From Planctomycetaceae bacterium (GTDB lineage Bacteria > Planctomycetota > Planctomycetia > Pirellulales > Pirellulaceae), in assembly GCA_015490875.1 (NCBI GenBank), contig WFWZ01000004.1:1-64000 (forward strand): a DNA stretch of 64,000 nt. The letters run 5' to 3'. Within the stretch, counting starts at the first letter, position 1. The number at the start of each line of letters is the position of its first letter. The notes under the pieces are model-generated. The model saw nothing but the letters and a program-made list of their open reading frames with translations. It searched no databases and was not told the DNA's origin. This document shows, piece after piece, positions 18,269 through 27,431 of this stretch. A program made the position numbers and the translations under genes.

Positions 18269-19390
18269 GTGCAGTCGTCGTTCATGTTGCTCACGTCCGT
18301 CCACGACACTCCCTATCCCAAAGGCTGTTGGATGAGCGGCGTCGTCGGCCACTTGATGTATGCGATCCTCGGGGCGAAGGCGGCGCGCGCTCGAGGCGTG
18401 CGTGTCGACTTGATCGTGGATCGGCACCAAGACAGCTACCTGTGCGGCGCTTACTTGGGCTGCGACATTCAAACATTGCCCGAGGCGATTTGCATTGATA
18501 CCGGCGAGCCCGTTGGCTATGGCACCGTACCGCTGGAGCGCAGTCCGCTGACCGGAGGTCCCGTGCGCCCGTGGACGCTTGAACACGCCGGGCGATCCTA
18601 CCGGCCTCGAGACATCCACCGGCTTTTATATGGTCGAGCGCATCTCGTGTTCGGCTGGGCCGGCGCCGAACGCGTGCACACGGTGCCCTGGGAGCATCTG
18701 GCCGACTATGCCGCCGACGTCTTCCATGATGCCCTGCATCTTTATGCTCCCGGGGAACGGCAACTCGCCTACCTCTTCGGATGGCTCACTCATATCGTCG
18801 GCGACAGCCTCATCAAGTCCGTGCGTCCCGGAATCGACCTGAATCTGATCGATGGAAAGTACACCGCCAAGAATCGGCCGATCCAAGATCTCGTGACCTT
18901 TCATGAAATCGGACGCAAGGAACTCGGCCTGCGATGGGACGATCTCCTGGCAGACATGGCAGCGGCTCCCGTTGAGCCGATTCAACTGCACTACATGCGT
19001 GTTACGAAACCTCAAGGACGACTGGCGACATCGTTCTCCAACGCCTGGAATCCGGAATTGCAGTCGTTGGCCATGCGCGTCTGCGCGGAAAACCGTGCTT
19101 ATCAACGCATCCGCACAGCTAGGCTCCTCAAGAAATATCGCCTCGTGCAACGCAACGGCGAATGGCACTGCAGTAAAGAACTCAGCGCCGCGTCAGGAGG
19201 ACTCACTTACTCCGAGATGGTAAAGGCAGCCGAACGAGCCGGTTTTCGGCGAGCTCTGTGGCAAATGGGAGAAGCGGTCGCCAGACTGATGATCGATGTG
19301 GTCGAGCGCGTCCCTGAGTTGGCTGAGCGGCTGAGAGGAGCCTCCAACGTGTCCTGGGAGGAACTCGAGCGGCGCTGGAAGCGTCCTTAA
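18269..19390 (+). CDS. Alpha-helical protein resembling zinc-dependent phospholipase C, unknown function
   Basis: 373 residues without a clear signal peptide. It is rich in His/Asp within helices: DVFHDALHLYAPGERQLAY followed by LFGWLTHIVGDSLIKS, a spacing reminiscent of the metal-ligand helices of zinc-dependent phospholipase C/S1-P1 nucleases (G-W-x-x-H-x-x-x-D). An N-terminal region with TSVHDTPYPKG and LTGG motifs is not recognised. Assignment is tentative. The first ATG (18269) or the one at 18284 could start it. It is transcribed against the flanking ABC transporter genes, and its TAA overlaps the TTA stop of the permease. Confidence 0.5.
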   Translation: MQSSFMLLTSVHDTPYPKGCWMSGVVGHLMYAILGAKAARARGVRVDLIVDRHQDSYLCGAYLGCDIQTLPEAICIDTGEPVGYGTVPLERSPLTGGPVRPWTLEHAGRSYRPRDIHRLLYGRAHLVFGWAGAERVHTVPWEHLADYAADVFHDALHLYAPGERQLAYLFGWLTHIVGDSLIKSVRPGIDLNLIDGKYTAKNRPIQDLVTFHEIGRKELGLRWDDLLADMAAAPVEPIQLHYMRVTKPQGRLATSFSNAWNPELQSLAMRVCAENRAYQRIRTARLLKKYRLVQRNGEWHCSKELSAASGGLTYSEMVKAAERAGFRRALWQMGEAVARLMIDVVERVPELAERLRGASNVSWEELERRWKRP

Positions 19391-20628
19391 CCGGCTGCCC
19401 TCACCTTCTGCGGGCGCGCGAGCGATGACTGAAGGAGCTTCCCCGCTGCAAGGAGAACGAGCACCGTGGCTCCGGTCGCCGCCCCGGCGACGCGCCCGTC
19501 GAAGACATACGTGATCACGCCGATGAGTAGCGCAAGGATCGGGATCGTGCACCATCCCATGGCACCGGGAAAAAGTTCCTTGTGAGTTCCCTTCGGTTGT
19601 TGCCGCCATTCGTTGAATGCCACAGCCAACACGACGAGGAAACCGACAATGAGACCCTGGTAGTCGTCCGAACCGGCGCGGATGACTTTGGCCACCGAAT
19701 CGATGACGACTTGCAGAAAGAGGACGCCCAGCATCACACCGGGGATGAGCCCGACGCCTCCTTGCAGACTGCACCCTCCGACGACCGAAGCAGCGATCGC
19801 ATTGAGTTCGTAGCCGACTCCGAGCGTACTGGGGCCGGCGGCGCCGATCTTGGCCACGTAGAGCACTCCGGCGATCGAAGCCGTCACACTACTGATGGTG
19901 TAAGCCAGCCACTTCAGTTGATCGGTGCGGATTCCACATAGTTTGGCGGCCTGCTCGTTGCCTCCCATCGCATAGATGCGGCGGCCGACAACGGTTCGAT
20001 TCATCAGCAGCCAACAGAGGACCCCCAGCGTGAGAAAGACCGCCAAGGCGACTTTCCAGTCATCCAGAAGCCCGAACGTCATGTCATCGGCTCGCACCTT
20101 CGTTTGTTGATTCCCCAACTCGGCCGTCACAGCCTGGTTGACGATCTTGGCGATGCTCCGCAATCCGACGAGCGACGCAAGGGTGGCCACAAAGGGTGGC
20201 AATCGGATCACCGTGATCAGCCACGCATGCAACGTTCCCACCATGGCGCCAACGAGAACTGCCGCGACGATGGCGATAGCCACGACTGTGGCACCGACAT
20301 TGGTGGTGTCGGGAACACCGTACTCGTCGATCGGAGCCATCGCCGTCATGACCAGGGCACAGACTGACCCGGCAAGCGCGATCACCGAACCACTCGAAAG
20401 ATCGATGCCACCGGAAATGATGACGATGGCCGACCCGAGAGAGAAGATCCCCAGAAGCGCCGTCTGGTAGAGGATGTCTCGGCAGTTGCGCCCCGGATCG
20501 TAAAGGTAATCCTGATTGAATACCAGCGTGATGGCGATCACGACCACAATGGCGATCGCCAAACCGATCTCGTTCCGGAATGCACGGATCCAGGACCGCT
20601 CTTGCAGTTCGCGTGGAGAAGAGGCCAT
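19387..20628 (-). CDS. Sugar ABC transporter permease, RbsC type
   Basis: Inner-membrane permease of 413 residues with about ten hydrophobic segments. The hallmark of the family, SAIVIISGGIDLSSGSVIALAG, lies near residue 65, and the later GGNEQAAKLCGI segment matches the EAA-like coupling loop contacting the ATPase. The protein is longer than E. coli RbsC (about 320) because of an extended C-terminal hydrophobic tail with two further helices. It lies downstream of the binding-protein gene with a 283-bp spacer that contains an inverted REP pair. Confidence 0.92.
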   Translation of the reverse strand: MASSPRELQERSWIRAFRNEIGLAIAIVVVIAITLVFNQDYLYDPGRNCRDILYQTALLGIFSLGSAIVIISGGIDLSSGSVIALAGSVCALVMTAMAPIDEYGVPDTTNVGATVVAIAIVAAVLVGAMVGTLHAWLITVIRLPPFVATLASLVGLRSIAKIVNQAVTAELGNQQTKVRADDMTFGLLDDWKVALAVFLTLGVLCWLLMNRTVVGRRIYAMGGNEQAAKLCGIRTDQLKWLAYTISSVTASIAGVLYVAKIGAAGPSTLGVGYELNAIAASVVGGCSLQGGVGLIPGVMLGVLFLQVVIDSVAKVIRAGSDDYQGLIVGFLVVLAVAFNEWRQQPKGTHKELFPGAMGWCTIPILALLIGVITYVFDGRVAGAATGATVLVLLAAGKLLQSSLARPQKVRAAG

Positions 20629-20673
20629 TGAAAAAGCAGCCAGTCGTAGTATTCAGGAAAACTCTTTCTCGAA

Positions 20674-20848
20674 TTGGAAGGGCGAGGCTCCTGCCGAGCC
20701 GCAACGACTTCAGGGCGGACGATAGCAAACCCAGTCCAAGTCAGCATATAAGAAACGCACTACCCGTAATCCGTCGCATGAGTGCCGCGATGCTTCCTGT
20801 GACAACATTATGGCACATCGCGGCTCGGCAGGAGCCTCGCCCTCCCAA
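20674..20848. repeat. REPIN/MITE-like element: inverted pair of 29-bp palindromic repeats (copy 1)
   Basis: Arm A (20674-20702) and arm B (20820-20848) are reverse complements with one mismatch over 29 bp. The core GCGAGGCTCCTGCCGAGCC is itself partly palindromic (GGCT/AGCC). The 117-bp interior is not repeated exactly, but its right end (GTGACA...ATGGCA) resembles copy 2 at 25813-26027. It lies between the permease and binding-protein genes of a transporter operon. Confidence 0.8.
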
Positions 20849-20911
20849 CACATCGCATTGTCCTCGCCTTGCAGCATAAGCGAGTCCGACTCTCACAATG
20901 GCGCTCGGCGA

Positions 20912-22033
20912 TTAGGACCCCGTCAGTTTCCGCTCGGCCAACCATTTGCGAAACTCGGGGTAGACGAAAAAACGGGTGGTTGATTCGAACATGTCGGGTT
21001 TGAGTGGCGACGAGGCATCGGGCACGACGACTCGCAACTCCGTATTGAGGATGTCCCCGTTCTCCGACTGAAACTTGCGCGTCTGCGGATCGTAGTCCGG
21101 ATAGAGTTCGTGAACAGCCTCATGGTCGTCCTCGACCAGCGCCTTCATCAGCTTCGTCGCCAGGTAACCCATCTGGTAAGGATTTTGAACGACCATCGCG
21201 TCGATGTCGCCCGCTTTCATATCTGCCAGTGCCAGGGGAGCCGCATCGAAGACCACGACCTTCACCTTGTCCCGAACCTTGCGCTCGCGAACCACCTTCA
21301 CAATCGCGTGAGCATTGTAGGCCCAAATGCCCACAAGAAGATTCAAATCGGGATGGTTGTTGAGAGCGACTTTCACGTTCTCTTGAGCTCGATTCTCGTT
21401 GCCGTCATCACTGAGGTACTCGACGCGCACGAACTTCTCGCCGGCTCCTTCCTGGAACCCTTGAGTCCTTTCCTGAGCGTTGGCCACTTCTTTCACGCCG
21501 ACAAATGCTGCGTACTTGCCGCCGGACGGAAGAAGGCCTCGCGCGCATCGCCCTAACTCACGTCCACCAACGATATTGTCCGTTCCCAGGTACGCGAAAC
21601 GGGCATCCCGAAACCGTTCGCGGTTCAGGTCGGAATCGACGGTGATCACATGGACGCCCTTCTTGCGGAGTTCACGCATGGCATTGGCGATGCCACGGCT
21701 GTCTGCACTCAGCGGCGAGATCCCCACGGCCACGATGTCGCTTTGCGTCGCGTACTGCTTGAGCTTGTTGATCTGCATTTCCTCGCCGAAGTCGCCTTTG
21801 TCGAGGTAGACGCTCAAGCCGCTGTCTGCCAGCTTGAAATCCTCAGCCGCCTTTTCCATCCCCCGGCGCATGGCATCCCAAAACGGATCATCACCGTTGG
21901 TGAGGATGATGATTCGCTTGGCACCCGAGCCGCCAGTTCCGGGGCGGCCGTCGCGAGCTGCGGGACGGCAACCCAAAACCGGTCCGAAGACGACTGCCAG
22001 GATCCAGCACGCAATCAGCAAACGATTATTCAT
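20912..22033 (-). CDS. Sugar ABC transporter substrate-binding lipoprotein, RbsB type
   Basis: Periplasmic binding protein of 373 residues with a type II lipoprotein signal: hydrophobic stretch then VLGC with the lipid-accepting Cys at about 22. The fold starts with KRIIILTNGDDPFWDAMRRGMEKAAEDF, followed by DIVAVGISPLSAD, VHVITVDSDLN and FAYLGTDN, the usual RbsB-like strand order. The start at 22033 is chosen because the lipoprotein signal begins there. It is the first gene of the transporter set; an RbsB-type protein suggests a pentose or related sugar or polyol, not determined. Confidence 0.92.
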   Translation of the reverse strand: MNNRLLIACWILAVVFGPVLGCRPAARDGRPGTGGSGAKRIIILTNGDDPFWDAMRRGMEKAAEDFKLADSGLSVYLDKGDFGEEMQINKLKQYATQSDIVAVGISPLSADSRGIANAMRELRKKGVHVITVDSDLNRERFRDARFAYLGTDNIVGGRELGRCARGLLPSGGKYAAFVGVKEVANAQERTQGFQEGAGEKFVRVEYLSDDGNENRAQENVKVALNNHPDLNLLVGIWAYNAHAIVKVVRERKVRDKVKVVVFDAAPLALADMKAGDIDAMVVQNPYQMGYLATKLMKALVEDDHEAVHELYPDYDPQTRKFQSENGDILNTELRVVVPDASSPLKPDMFESTTRFFVYPEFRKWLAERKLTGS

Positions 22034-22359
22034 CGGTGCATCTGCCTCCCCGATAGGAACCATAATCGAAAGGACGCCACCGATTCTAATGTGGCTCAAG
22101 CAGCCTCGCAACCAAACGCGCACATCCCGAGGGGCGACCGCATAATCGCTACAACCACGCAATTCATCCGTCGCACCTCGCGACCCGTAATCGAAGCCCC
22201 ACTCGAGCCAGTTTCGCCGCGAAGCTCCCCCGAATTACGTGCTAGATAGTTGCTGAGCCGTGGTGCGGATCGCCAGGGGCAGGGTGGCCACTCGACTGCG
22301 GCGCGGGGGCGATCGAAGGAATCGGGGCGATCACTCGGGGCTCGAAGGATGCAGCATTC
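22034..22359. other. Divergent intergenic region, no gene seen
   Basis: This 326-bp gap must contain the promoters of the sugar transporter (minus) and the TPR operon (plus). No convincing promoter or operator dyad was recognised. Confidence 0.35.
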
Positions 22360-23694
22360 ATGAGGATTCGCAAGTGTTGGTGGGTCGTCGGTAGTCTTAG
22401 CCTATTGGGGATCGGGTGTGTCCTGAGTTTGATCCCCGTCCTTTCCGCTGCCAATGTCGAGTACCAAATCGCGCGTGCTGAAAAGGCGATGCGAGGCGGC
22501 CATCCCGACCGCGTCCGGTCGATCTGCATCCGCCTCTTGGCCAATTACGCCGACTCGCTCGACGCACAAGAGAAGTCGAACCTACGCCGTCTGGCAGCTC
22601 AAGCTGCCTTCGCACTGGGCGACCTCCCAGGAGGCCTCCAACTGATCCGACCGGAACTCCGCCGGCGGGACGCCACGACGCGCACTTGGCTCGTCGAACG
22701 GGCGAGTTGTTGGGCACAATCCGAAGGCCGACTCGCCGAGGCCGAAACGCTACTCGAAGCGGTACTTGAAGCCGACGGTGACAACATAGCGGCACTCGAA
22801 ATGCTTGCGGCACTGCAATTGGCTCGAGGCCGTTGGAACGCGGCGGCCCAGTCGATCCACCACCAACTCCGACTTGGCCAATCGCACCGGTCCGACCTTC
22901 TCTTCCTCGCCGACCCATCGGCCGCTCTGCCGTCTTATGCGAACGTGGAGTCGTTGCAAAAGCGGGCCCCATCCGATCCGCTCGTACGTTTCGCTCGCTT
23001 GCGAACAACGCCCGAAACCGATCCCCAAGCAAGACGAGCTGCGCTGGAGAAACTGGTGCGTCAGTCGCCCAACTGCATCGAACTCCAAGCTTATTGGGGA
23101 TGGACGTTGGCACAGTTGAACGACAGCTCGGCTTTTGAACATTGGAGAAATGAGCTGCCGGCGCAAGCATGGAAGCATCCGCGAGTCTGGTACGCGGCGG
23201 CCGTGCGACTCGAGAAAGCCGGCAAACGACGCAGTGCCATCCGATGCTGTTGGGAGTCCCTGAGACGACGCAGTGACCAACGCGACGTCTATCGCCTCGT
23301 CGTCACACTGCTGGAACAAGAGGAAGACCCGCGCGCCGCCGAATACCGAAAGCGGTCCGAAACTCTGGAGCAACTCGCCGCCACTGCCGCAGACCTCGCG
23401 AAGACCCCCGACCATCTTCATTCGCTTTGCCGGATGATGACACTCTGTCGAGACCTCGGTCGCTACTGGGAGGCCCGCGCGTGGGCCCAGCAAATGGCGA
23501 GGTGCGATGCCAACGATGTCACGATGCGGGAGTTGGAACGAGAGATTCGAGGCCACCTGGCCGACGATCTGCCGCCCGTCGTCGAATCCTTCGACCCGGT
23601 CGTCCGTTTCCGGCTCGATTCCTATCCGCTGCCGCACTGGACCACGCCGCTGGACAACACGGTCGCTCGCTCTTCCGCCATCGCCGCCCCGTAG
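22360..23694 (+). CDS. Membrane-anchored TPR protein, first gene of a three-gene operon
   Basis: 444 residues. An N-terminal hydrophobic segment (about 7-31) anchors it or acts as a signal. The rest is helical with repeated alanine/leucine-rich hairpins of TPR type (AEAETLLEAVLEADGDNIAALEMLAALQLARGRW). No catalytic motif is seen; a scaffold or binding role is likely. It ends 26 bp before the next gene, which in turn overlaps a DUF362 gene. AAGGA about 12 nt before the ATG supports the start. Confidence 0.75.
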   Translation: MRIRKCWWVVGSLSLLGIGCVLSLIPVLSAANVEYQIARAEKAMRGGHPDRVRSICIRLLANYADSLDAQEKSNLRRLAAQAAFALGDLPGGLQLIRPELRRRDATTRTWLVERASCWAQSEGRLAEAETLLEAVLEADGDNIAALEMLAALQLARGRWNAAAQSIHHQLRLGQSHRSDLLFLADPSAALPSYANVESLQKRAPSDPLVRFARLRTTPETDPQARRAALEKLVRQSPNCIELQAYWGWTLAQLNDSSAFEHWRNELPAQAWKHPRVWYAAAVRLEKAGKRRSAIRCCWESLRRRSDQRDVYRLVVTLLEQEEDPRAAEYRKRSETLEQLAATAADLAKTPDHLHSLCRMMTLCRDLGRYWEARAWAQQMARCDANDVTMRELEREIRGHLADDLPPVVESFDPVVRFRLDSYPLPHWTTPLDNTVARSSAIAAP

Positions 23695-23720
23695 CCGTCA
23701 GCCCCAAAGGACCCACAGCC

Positions 23721-24683
23721 ATGACTACCGACTGGCCGAAACGAGCACTGCAAATGCTGGAAGAGTCGCGCAGTCATCCCGGCTGGGGATACCGCGCGAA
23801 CGACATTCCTTACGTCGAGCCTTCGGTCGTCTGTGGGTTCGCCTTGAGAGCACGCTTCGGTACTGGCACACAGGAACCAAGTCGATCCCGTGAGATCGCG
23901 CAGTGGCTGAAGAGACTTTCGCAGCCGGACGGCTCGGTAGGGCTTTCCGCCGAGCTGCCCCGTCCCGCGTGGCCGACCGCCTGGGCCCTCTGGTATTGGC
24001 GCACCGCCGCCCACACTTCCGGAGAACCATGCCGGAAAGCCACCGAGTGGCTCCTCCGCCGCCGTGGCGAGACGTTTCCCACACCTCGAAACGTCGGCCA
24101 TGACACGACCATTCCCGGGTGGCCATGGGTGGAAGGAACGCACTCGTGGGTCGAACCAAGCGCCATCGCCATCCAAGCTCTCTGCCTCAGTGGCCTTGGA
24201 ACGCACCAACGCGTGCGCGACGGTGTGCGCCTGCTCCTCAACCGTCCCGTCCCAAGCGGCGGTTGGAACACGGGCAATCGGATCACCAAAGGGACACCCC
24301 TCCGCGCTCTGCCCGCACCGACCGGCATCAGCCTTATCGCTCTGGCCACGGCCCTTACCGCCACCGAACGAGCAGACCGCCACGTCCGCGAAATCGTGCA
24401 GCGGGCGATTAACTACTTGCTCGAGCAGCTTCCCCGCACGCGCGCACCCCAGTCGCTCGGATGGGGACTCTTGGGACTGGCTGCGTGGGGTGTCCACCCC
24501 GAGGAAGCCGAATGGTGGCTGTCGGAATCGGCCGAGCAGATGCTTGGGAGGCGAGCCGAACCTTTGCCGCTTGGAGTGCTTTTGCTGGCCGAACGGCCCG
24601 ACCGGAGTCTCCGGGCCATGGGCGTACCGGTCCGCCAACTCGATCCTCATCTCGAAGCTACCGGAGTGCTCGCCACACCATGA
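23721..24683 (+). CDS. Terpenoid cyclase/prenyltransferase-fold protein of unknown function
   Basis: 320 residues with repeated inner helices and G/W-rich turns typical of the alpha6-alpha6 barrel of squalene-hopene cyclases and prenyltransferases: GWGYRAN near the start, LSQPDGSVGL, VPSGGWNTGN and SLGWGLLGLAAWG. The catalytic DXDD of hopene cyclases is absent, as is any obvious export signal, so this is likely a non-cyclase barrel, possibly peptide- or isoprenoid-binding. The start at 23721 is set by homology; the upstream open frame overlaps the TPR gene and is rejected. The last codons overlap the DUF362 start as ATGA. Confidence 0.7.
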   Translation: MTTDWPKRALQMLEESRSHPGWGYRANDIPYVEPSVVCGFALRARFGTGTQEPSRSREIAQWLKRLSQPDGSVGLSAELPRPAWPTAWALWYWRTAAHTSGEPCRKATEWLLRRRGETFPTPRNVGHDTTIPGWPWVEGTHSWVEPSAIAIQALCLSGLGTHQRVRDGVRLLLNRPVPSGGWNTGNRITKGTPLRALPAPTGISLIALATALTATERADRHVREIVQRAINYLLEQLPRTRAPQSLGWGLLGLAAWGVHPEEAEWWLSESAEQMLGRRAEPLPLGVLLLAERPDRSLRAMGVPVRQLDPHLEATGVLATP

Positions 24684-25729
24684 CCCACCATCCCACCTCA
24701 CCAAAGAACACATCCCCGGGACGAGGTGTCTCCGGCCAAAGGGGAGTCAGTCGACGAGCCCTCCTTGCAGGAGCCGGAACGGCGGCTGCCGGAGTCGCGG
24801 GACTCGCCTGGTACGGTGGTAGCGAAGGAGGGTGGCGAGCCGAAACGGCGATTCTTCGAGCTCCTCGCTACGACGCATCGCTGCCTCGCCGACTGCGGGA
24901 AGGATTGACAACCTTGGGCATCGACCGGCAGGCCGTTCACCGAAAGCGCATTCTGCTCAAGCCCAACCTCGTCGAACCCTCCCGGGAAGCCCCCCATATC
25001 AACACGCATCCGCTGTTCGTGCGTTCCGTCGCCGAGGTCTTCTTGCAACTGGATGCTGCCGAAGTCATCGTCGCCGAAGGACAGGGGCACATCCGTGATT
25101 CCTGGTATGTCCTCGAGCAGAGCGGATTGCAAAGTCAACTCGATGACACCAAGTTGTCCTTCATCGACCTGAACGTCGACCGCGTGTTTACGGCCAAGAA
25201 TGCCGGAGGCCGCATGAAAGAGCGAAAGCTCTACCTGCCTCAGACGCTCCGACGCGTCGACTGGATCGTCTCCCTGCCGAAAATGAAGACGCACCACTGG
25301 GCAGGCGCGACACTTGCGATGAAGAACCTCTTCGGCGTCATGCCGGGAATCTGCTACGGCTGGCCGAAGAACGTTCTGCACTTCAATGGCATTCCCCAGT
25401 CGATCTACGACATCAATGCGACAGTTCGTCCCCACCTGGCGATCGTCGATGGGATTGTCGGCATGGAAGGAGATGGTCCCATCATGGGAACGCCCAAAGA
25501 GGCAGGCGTGATCGTCATGGGACGCAACTTCCCGGCGGTCGACGCGACCTGCTGCCGACTCATGCAGATCGATCCTCGCCGTGTCCCCTACTTGCGACTC
25601 TCCTCCGGCCGACTTGGGCCGATTCTCGAACGGCACATCGAGCAGCGAGGTGAAGCCATTGCCGCCTGCGCGACGCCGTTCGCCACACTGCCGGACAGCG
25701 GCCTCCTCCCGGAAACGTCGCCAATTTGA
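24680..25729 (+). CDS. DUF362 domain protein with twin-arginine-like signal
   Basis: 349 residues. An SRRALLAGAGTAAAGVAGLAW signal suggests export of a folded, possibly cofactor-bearing protein. The DUF362 body has ILLKPNLVEP near 80, then DWIVSLPKMKTHHWAGATLAMKNLFGVMPG in the centre and DGIVGMEGDGPIMGTP, the family signature. No ferredoxin-type CxxCxxC is visible. The ATG at 24680 overlaps the previous stop by four bases (ATGA), indicating translational coupling. Function of the family is not established; the neighbouring barrel protein and TPR protein suggest a joint pathway. Confidence 0.85.
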   Translation: MTHHPTSPKNTSPGRGVSGQRGVSRRALLAGAGTAAAGVAGLAWYGGSEGGWRAETAILRAPRYDASLPRRLREGLTTLGIDRQAVHRKRILLKPNLVEPSREAPHINTHPLFVRSVAEVFLQLDAAEVIVAEGQGHIRDSWYVLEQSGLQSQLDDTKLSFIDLNVDRVFTAKNAGGRMKERKLYLPQTLRRVDWIVSLPKMKTHHWAGATLAMKNLFGVMPGICYGWPKNVLHFNGIPQSIYDINATVRPHLAIVDGIVGMEGDGPIMGTPKEAGVIVMGRNFPAVDATCCRLMQIDPRRVPYLRLSSGRLGPILERHIEQRGEAIAACATPFATLPDSGLLPETSPI

Positions 25730-25812
25730 AGACCGATCGGGTCCACAGCCTGACTCAGCGCCGCAATGAAAGCGGCCCATCATGGTATTATTTTGGAACG
25801 GCGTTTTCCGAG

Positions 25813-26027
25813 TTGGGAGGGCGAGGCTCCTGCCGAGCCGCAAAAGGAGCCACTACGCCACTGTGACCTCGGACTTGCAGTTCACAGATGACCGGTGTTG
25901 AGACAGGCGATGTTGGGTTGGTACGGCATACAAGACGTGCGTTGGCAGAAACCGTTGCACGCATACCATGCCTCACCCGGTGACAGGCATATGGCATTTC
26001 GGCTCGGCAGGAGCCTCGCCCTCCCAA
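25813..26027. repeat. REPIN/MITE-like element: inverted pair of 28-bp palindromic repeats (copy 2)
   Basis: Arms 25813-25840 and 26000-26027 are perfect reverse complements over 28 bp and share their sequence with copy 1 (20674-20848). The interior is 159 bp. The gap 25730-26103 between convergent genes contains nothing else; ORFs here that read RLGRSLALP are artefacts of the repeat. Confidence 0.82.
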
Positions 26028-26103
26028 CCTATGGATTCATCCGCATTAGAGTCACCAACATGTGGCACAGGCGTGTCAGTGGCTCGCAGCAGCGCCCGGC
26101 GAT

Positions 26104-27411
26104 TCATCCGGTAAAGACTTCCTCCACGACCGAACCTTCGTCCGCGACTTTGATCGGTCGCCCGATATTGCTCATGTACTCGTGGTCGGCGTCGATCCCC
26201 AGGGCGTGATAAACGGTGCGGAAAAAATCGGAAACGCGAATGGGACGGTCCGTGATCTCAACACCGCCCGCATCCGTCGCTCCGATCACCTGACCACCTC
26301 GCACCCCACAGCCCGCCAGCACAGCGCTGTAGGCACGCGGGTAATGGTCGCGACCGCTTCGAGCATTGATGCGGGGGGTCCGTCCGAACTCGCCTGCCCA
26401 AATCACGAGCGTCCGGTCGAGCAGACCTCGGTCATCCAGATCGGCCAAGAGTGTAGCCATCGGCCGGTCCAGACGCTGGCAGAGCTGGCGCGTCCGGCTG
26501 AAGTTGTCGTCGTGCGTGTCCCAGTTGCCCACCGAAACCTCGACAAAGGGAACACCGGTTTCGACCAGACGCCGAGCAAGCAAGCAGGCCATAGCTGTTT
26601 CCCCGTCGCCATAGGCGTCCCGCATCGAACCTGGCTCCCGCTCAATGTCGAAAGCCTCCATTCGATCACTCAACACCATCTGCGAGGCTTGCCGGTACAC
26701 TTTGCGATGGCTTTCCACCAGCTCGCGGCCACCCTGCTCGGCAAACGTTCTTTCCAGATCGCCGGCCAACGCCAAACGCCTGCGAAACCGGTCCGGTGCC
26801 ACTCCCGCCTCCGTGTTATCCGGTTTCCGCGTCGCCGAACTGATGATGAACGGGTCATAGTCGACGCCCAGAAAACCACCTTTGGCGAGCCCAGGTGTGC
26901 TGCGACCGATACGCACGAAAGAGGGCAAGTCGAACTCGTCATCACTTAGATGATAGGCTACATGAGATCCAAGTGCCGGATATTTGACACTAGCCTGAGG
27001 CAAGTAGCCGGTGCGCATCAAGAATGTCGCTCGAGGATGACTCGCTTCTTTGCTCGTCATCGAACGGAGCACACAGAGCTTCGATGCATGACGAGCCACC
27101 TCCGGCAGGTTGTCGGCGATGCGGATGCCCGGCACATCGGTGGCAATCGCTTTCGTTTCGCCTCCGTTCGTGTGGCCCGGCTTGGGATCCCACGTCTCGA
27201 GTTGGCTGGGGCCACCCTGCATCCACAGCAAGATGCATGCCTTTCCCTGCCGCCGCAGCGTTCCGGCTCGCGCCGCAATCGTACGCGTCAGCCCACCGCA
27301 CCCCAGTGCCGAAGCGGCCAGGACCGAGGTCCGCAAGAAACGGCGGCGCGTGACACCATGGCGTCCCACGCTCACGTCCCACATCTCGTGCATTTCCTGT
27401 TCGCTTTTCAT
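26104..27411 (-). CDS. DUF1501 protein (exported, sulfatase-like fold)
   Basis: 435 residues with a twin-arginine-type leader (TRRRFLRTSVLAASALGCGG), so exported folded. The DUF1501 body has CILLWMQGGPSQLETWDPKPG, then LCVLRSMTSKEASHPRAT, LIWAGEFGRTPR and a C-terminal DFFRTVYHALGID. These proteins belong to the alkaline phosphatase/sulfatase superfamily fold but lack the formylglycine motif; their activity is unknown. AGGTGA upstream supports the ATG at 27411. It follows a DUF1549/DUF1553 gene by 20 bp, the standard planctomycete pairing. Confidence 0.92.
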   Translation of the reverse strand: MKSEQEMHEMWDVSVGRHGVTRRRFLRTSVLAASALGCGGLTRTIAARAGTLRRQGKACILLWMQGGPSQLETWDPKPGHTNGGETKAIATDVPGIRIADNLPEVARHASKLCVLRSMTSKEASHPRATFLMRTGYLPQASVKYPALGSHVAYHLSDDEFDLPSFVRIGRSTPGLAKGGFLGVDYDPFIISSATRKPDNTEAGVAPDRFRRRLALAGDLERTFAEQGGRELVESHRKVYRQASQMVLSDRMEAFDIEREPGSMRDAYGDGETAMACLLARRLVETGVPFVEVSVGNWDTHDDNFSRTRQLCQRLDRPMATLLADLDDRGLLDRTLVIWAGEFGRTPRINARSGRDHYPRAYSAVLAGCGVRGGQVIGATDAGGVEITDRPIRVSDFFRTVYHALGIDADHEYMSNIGRPIKVADEGSVVEEVFTG

Positions 27412-27431
27412 GAAGTCACCTCGCAAAGAAC

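Noticed and set aside
24698-25843. 381-residue minus-strand ORF beginning RLGRSLALP
   Set aside because: Starts in a REP copy and runs antisense through the DUF362 gene; a typical repeat-derived false ORF.
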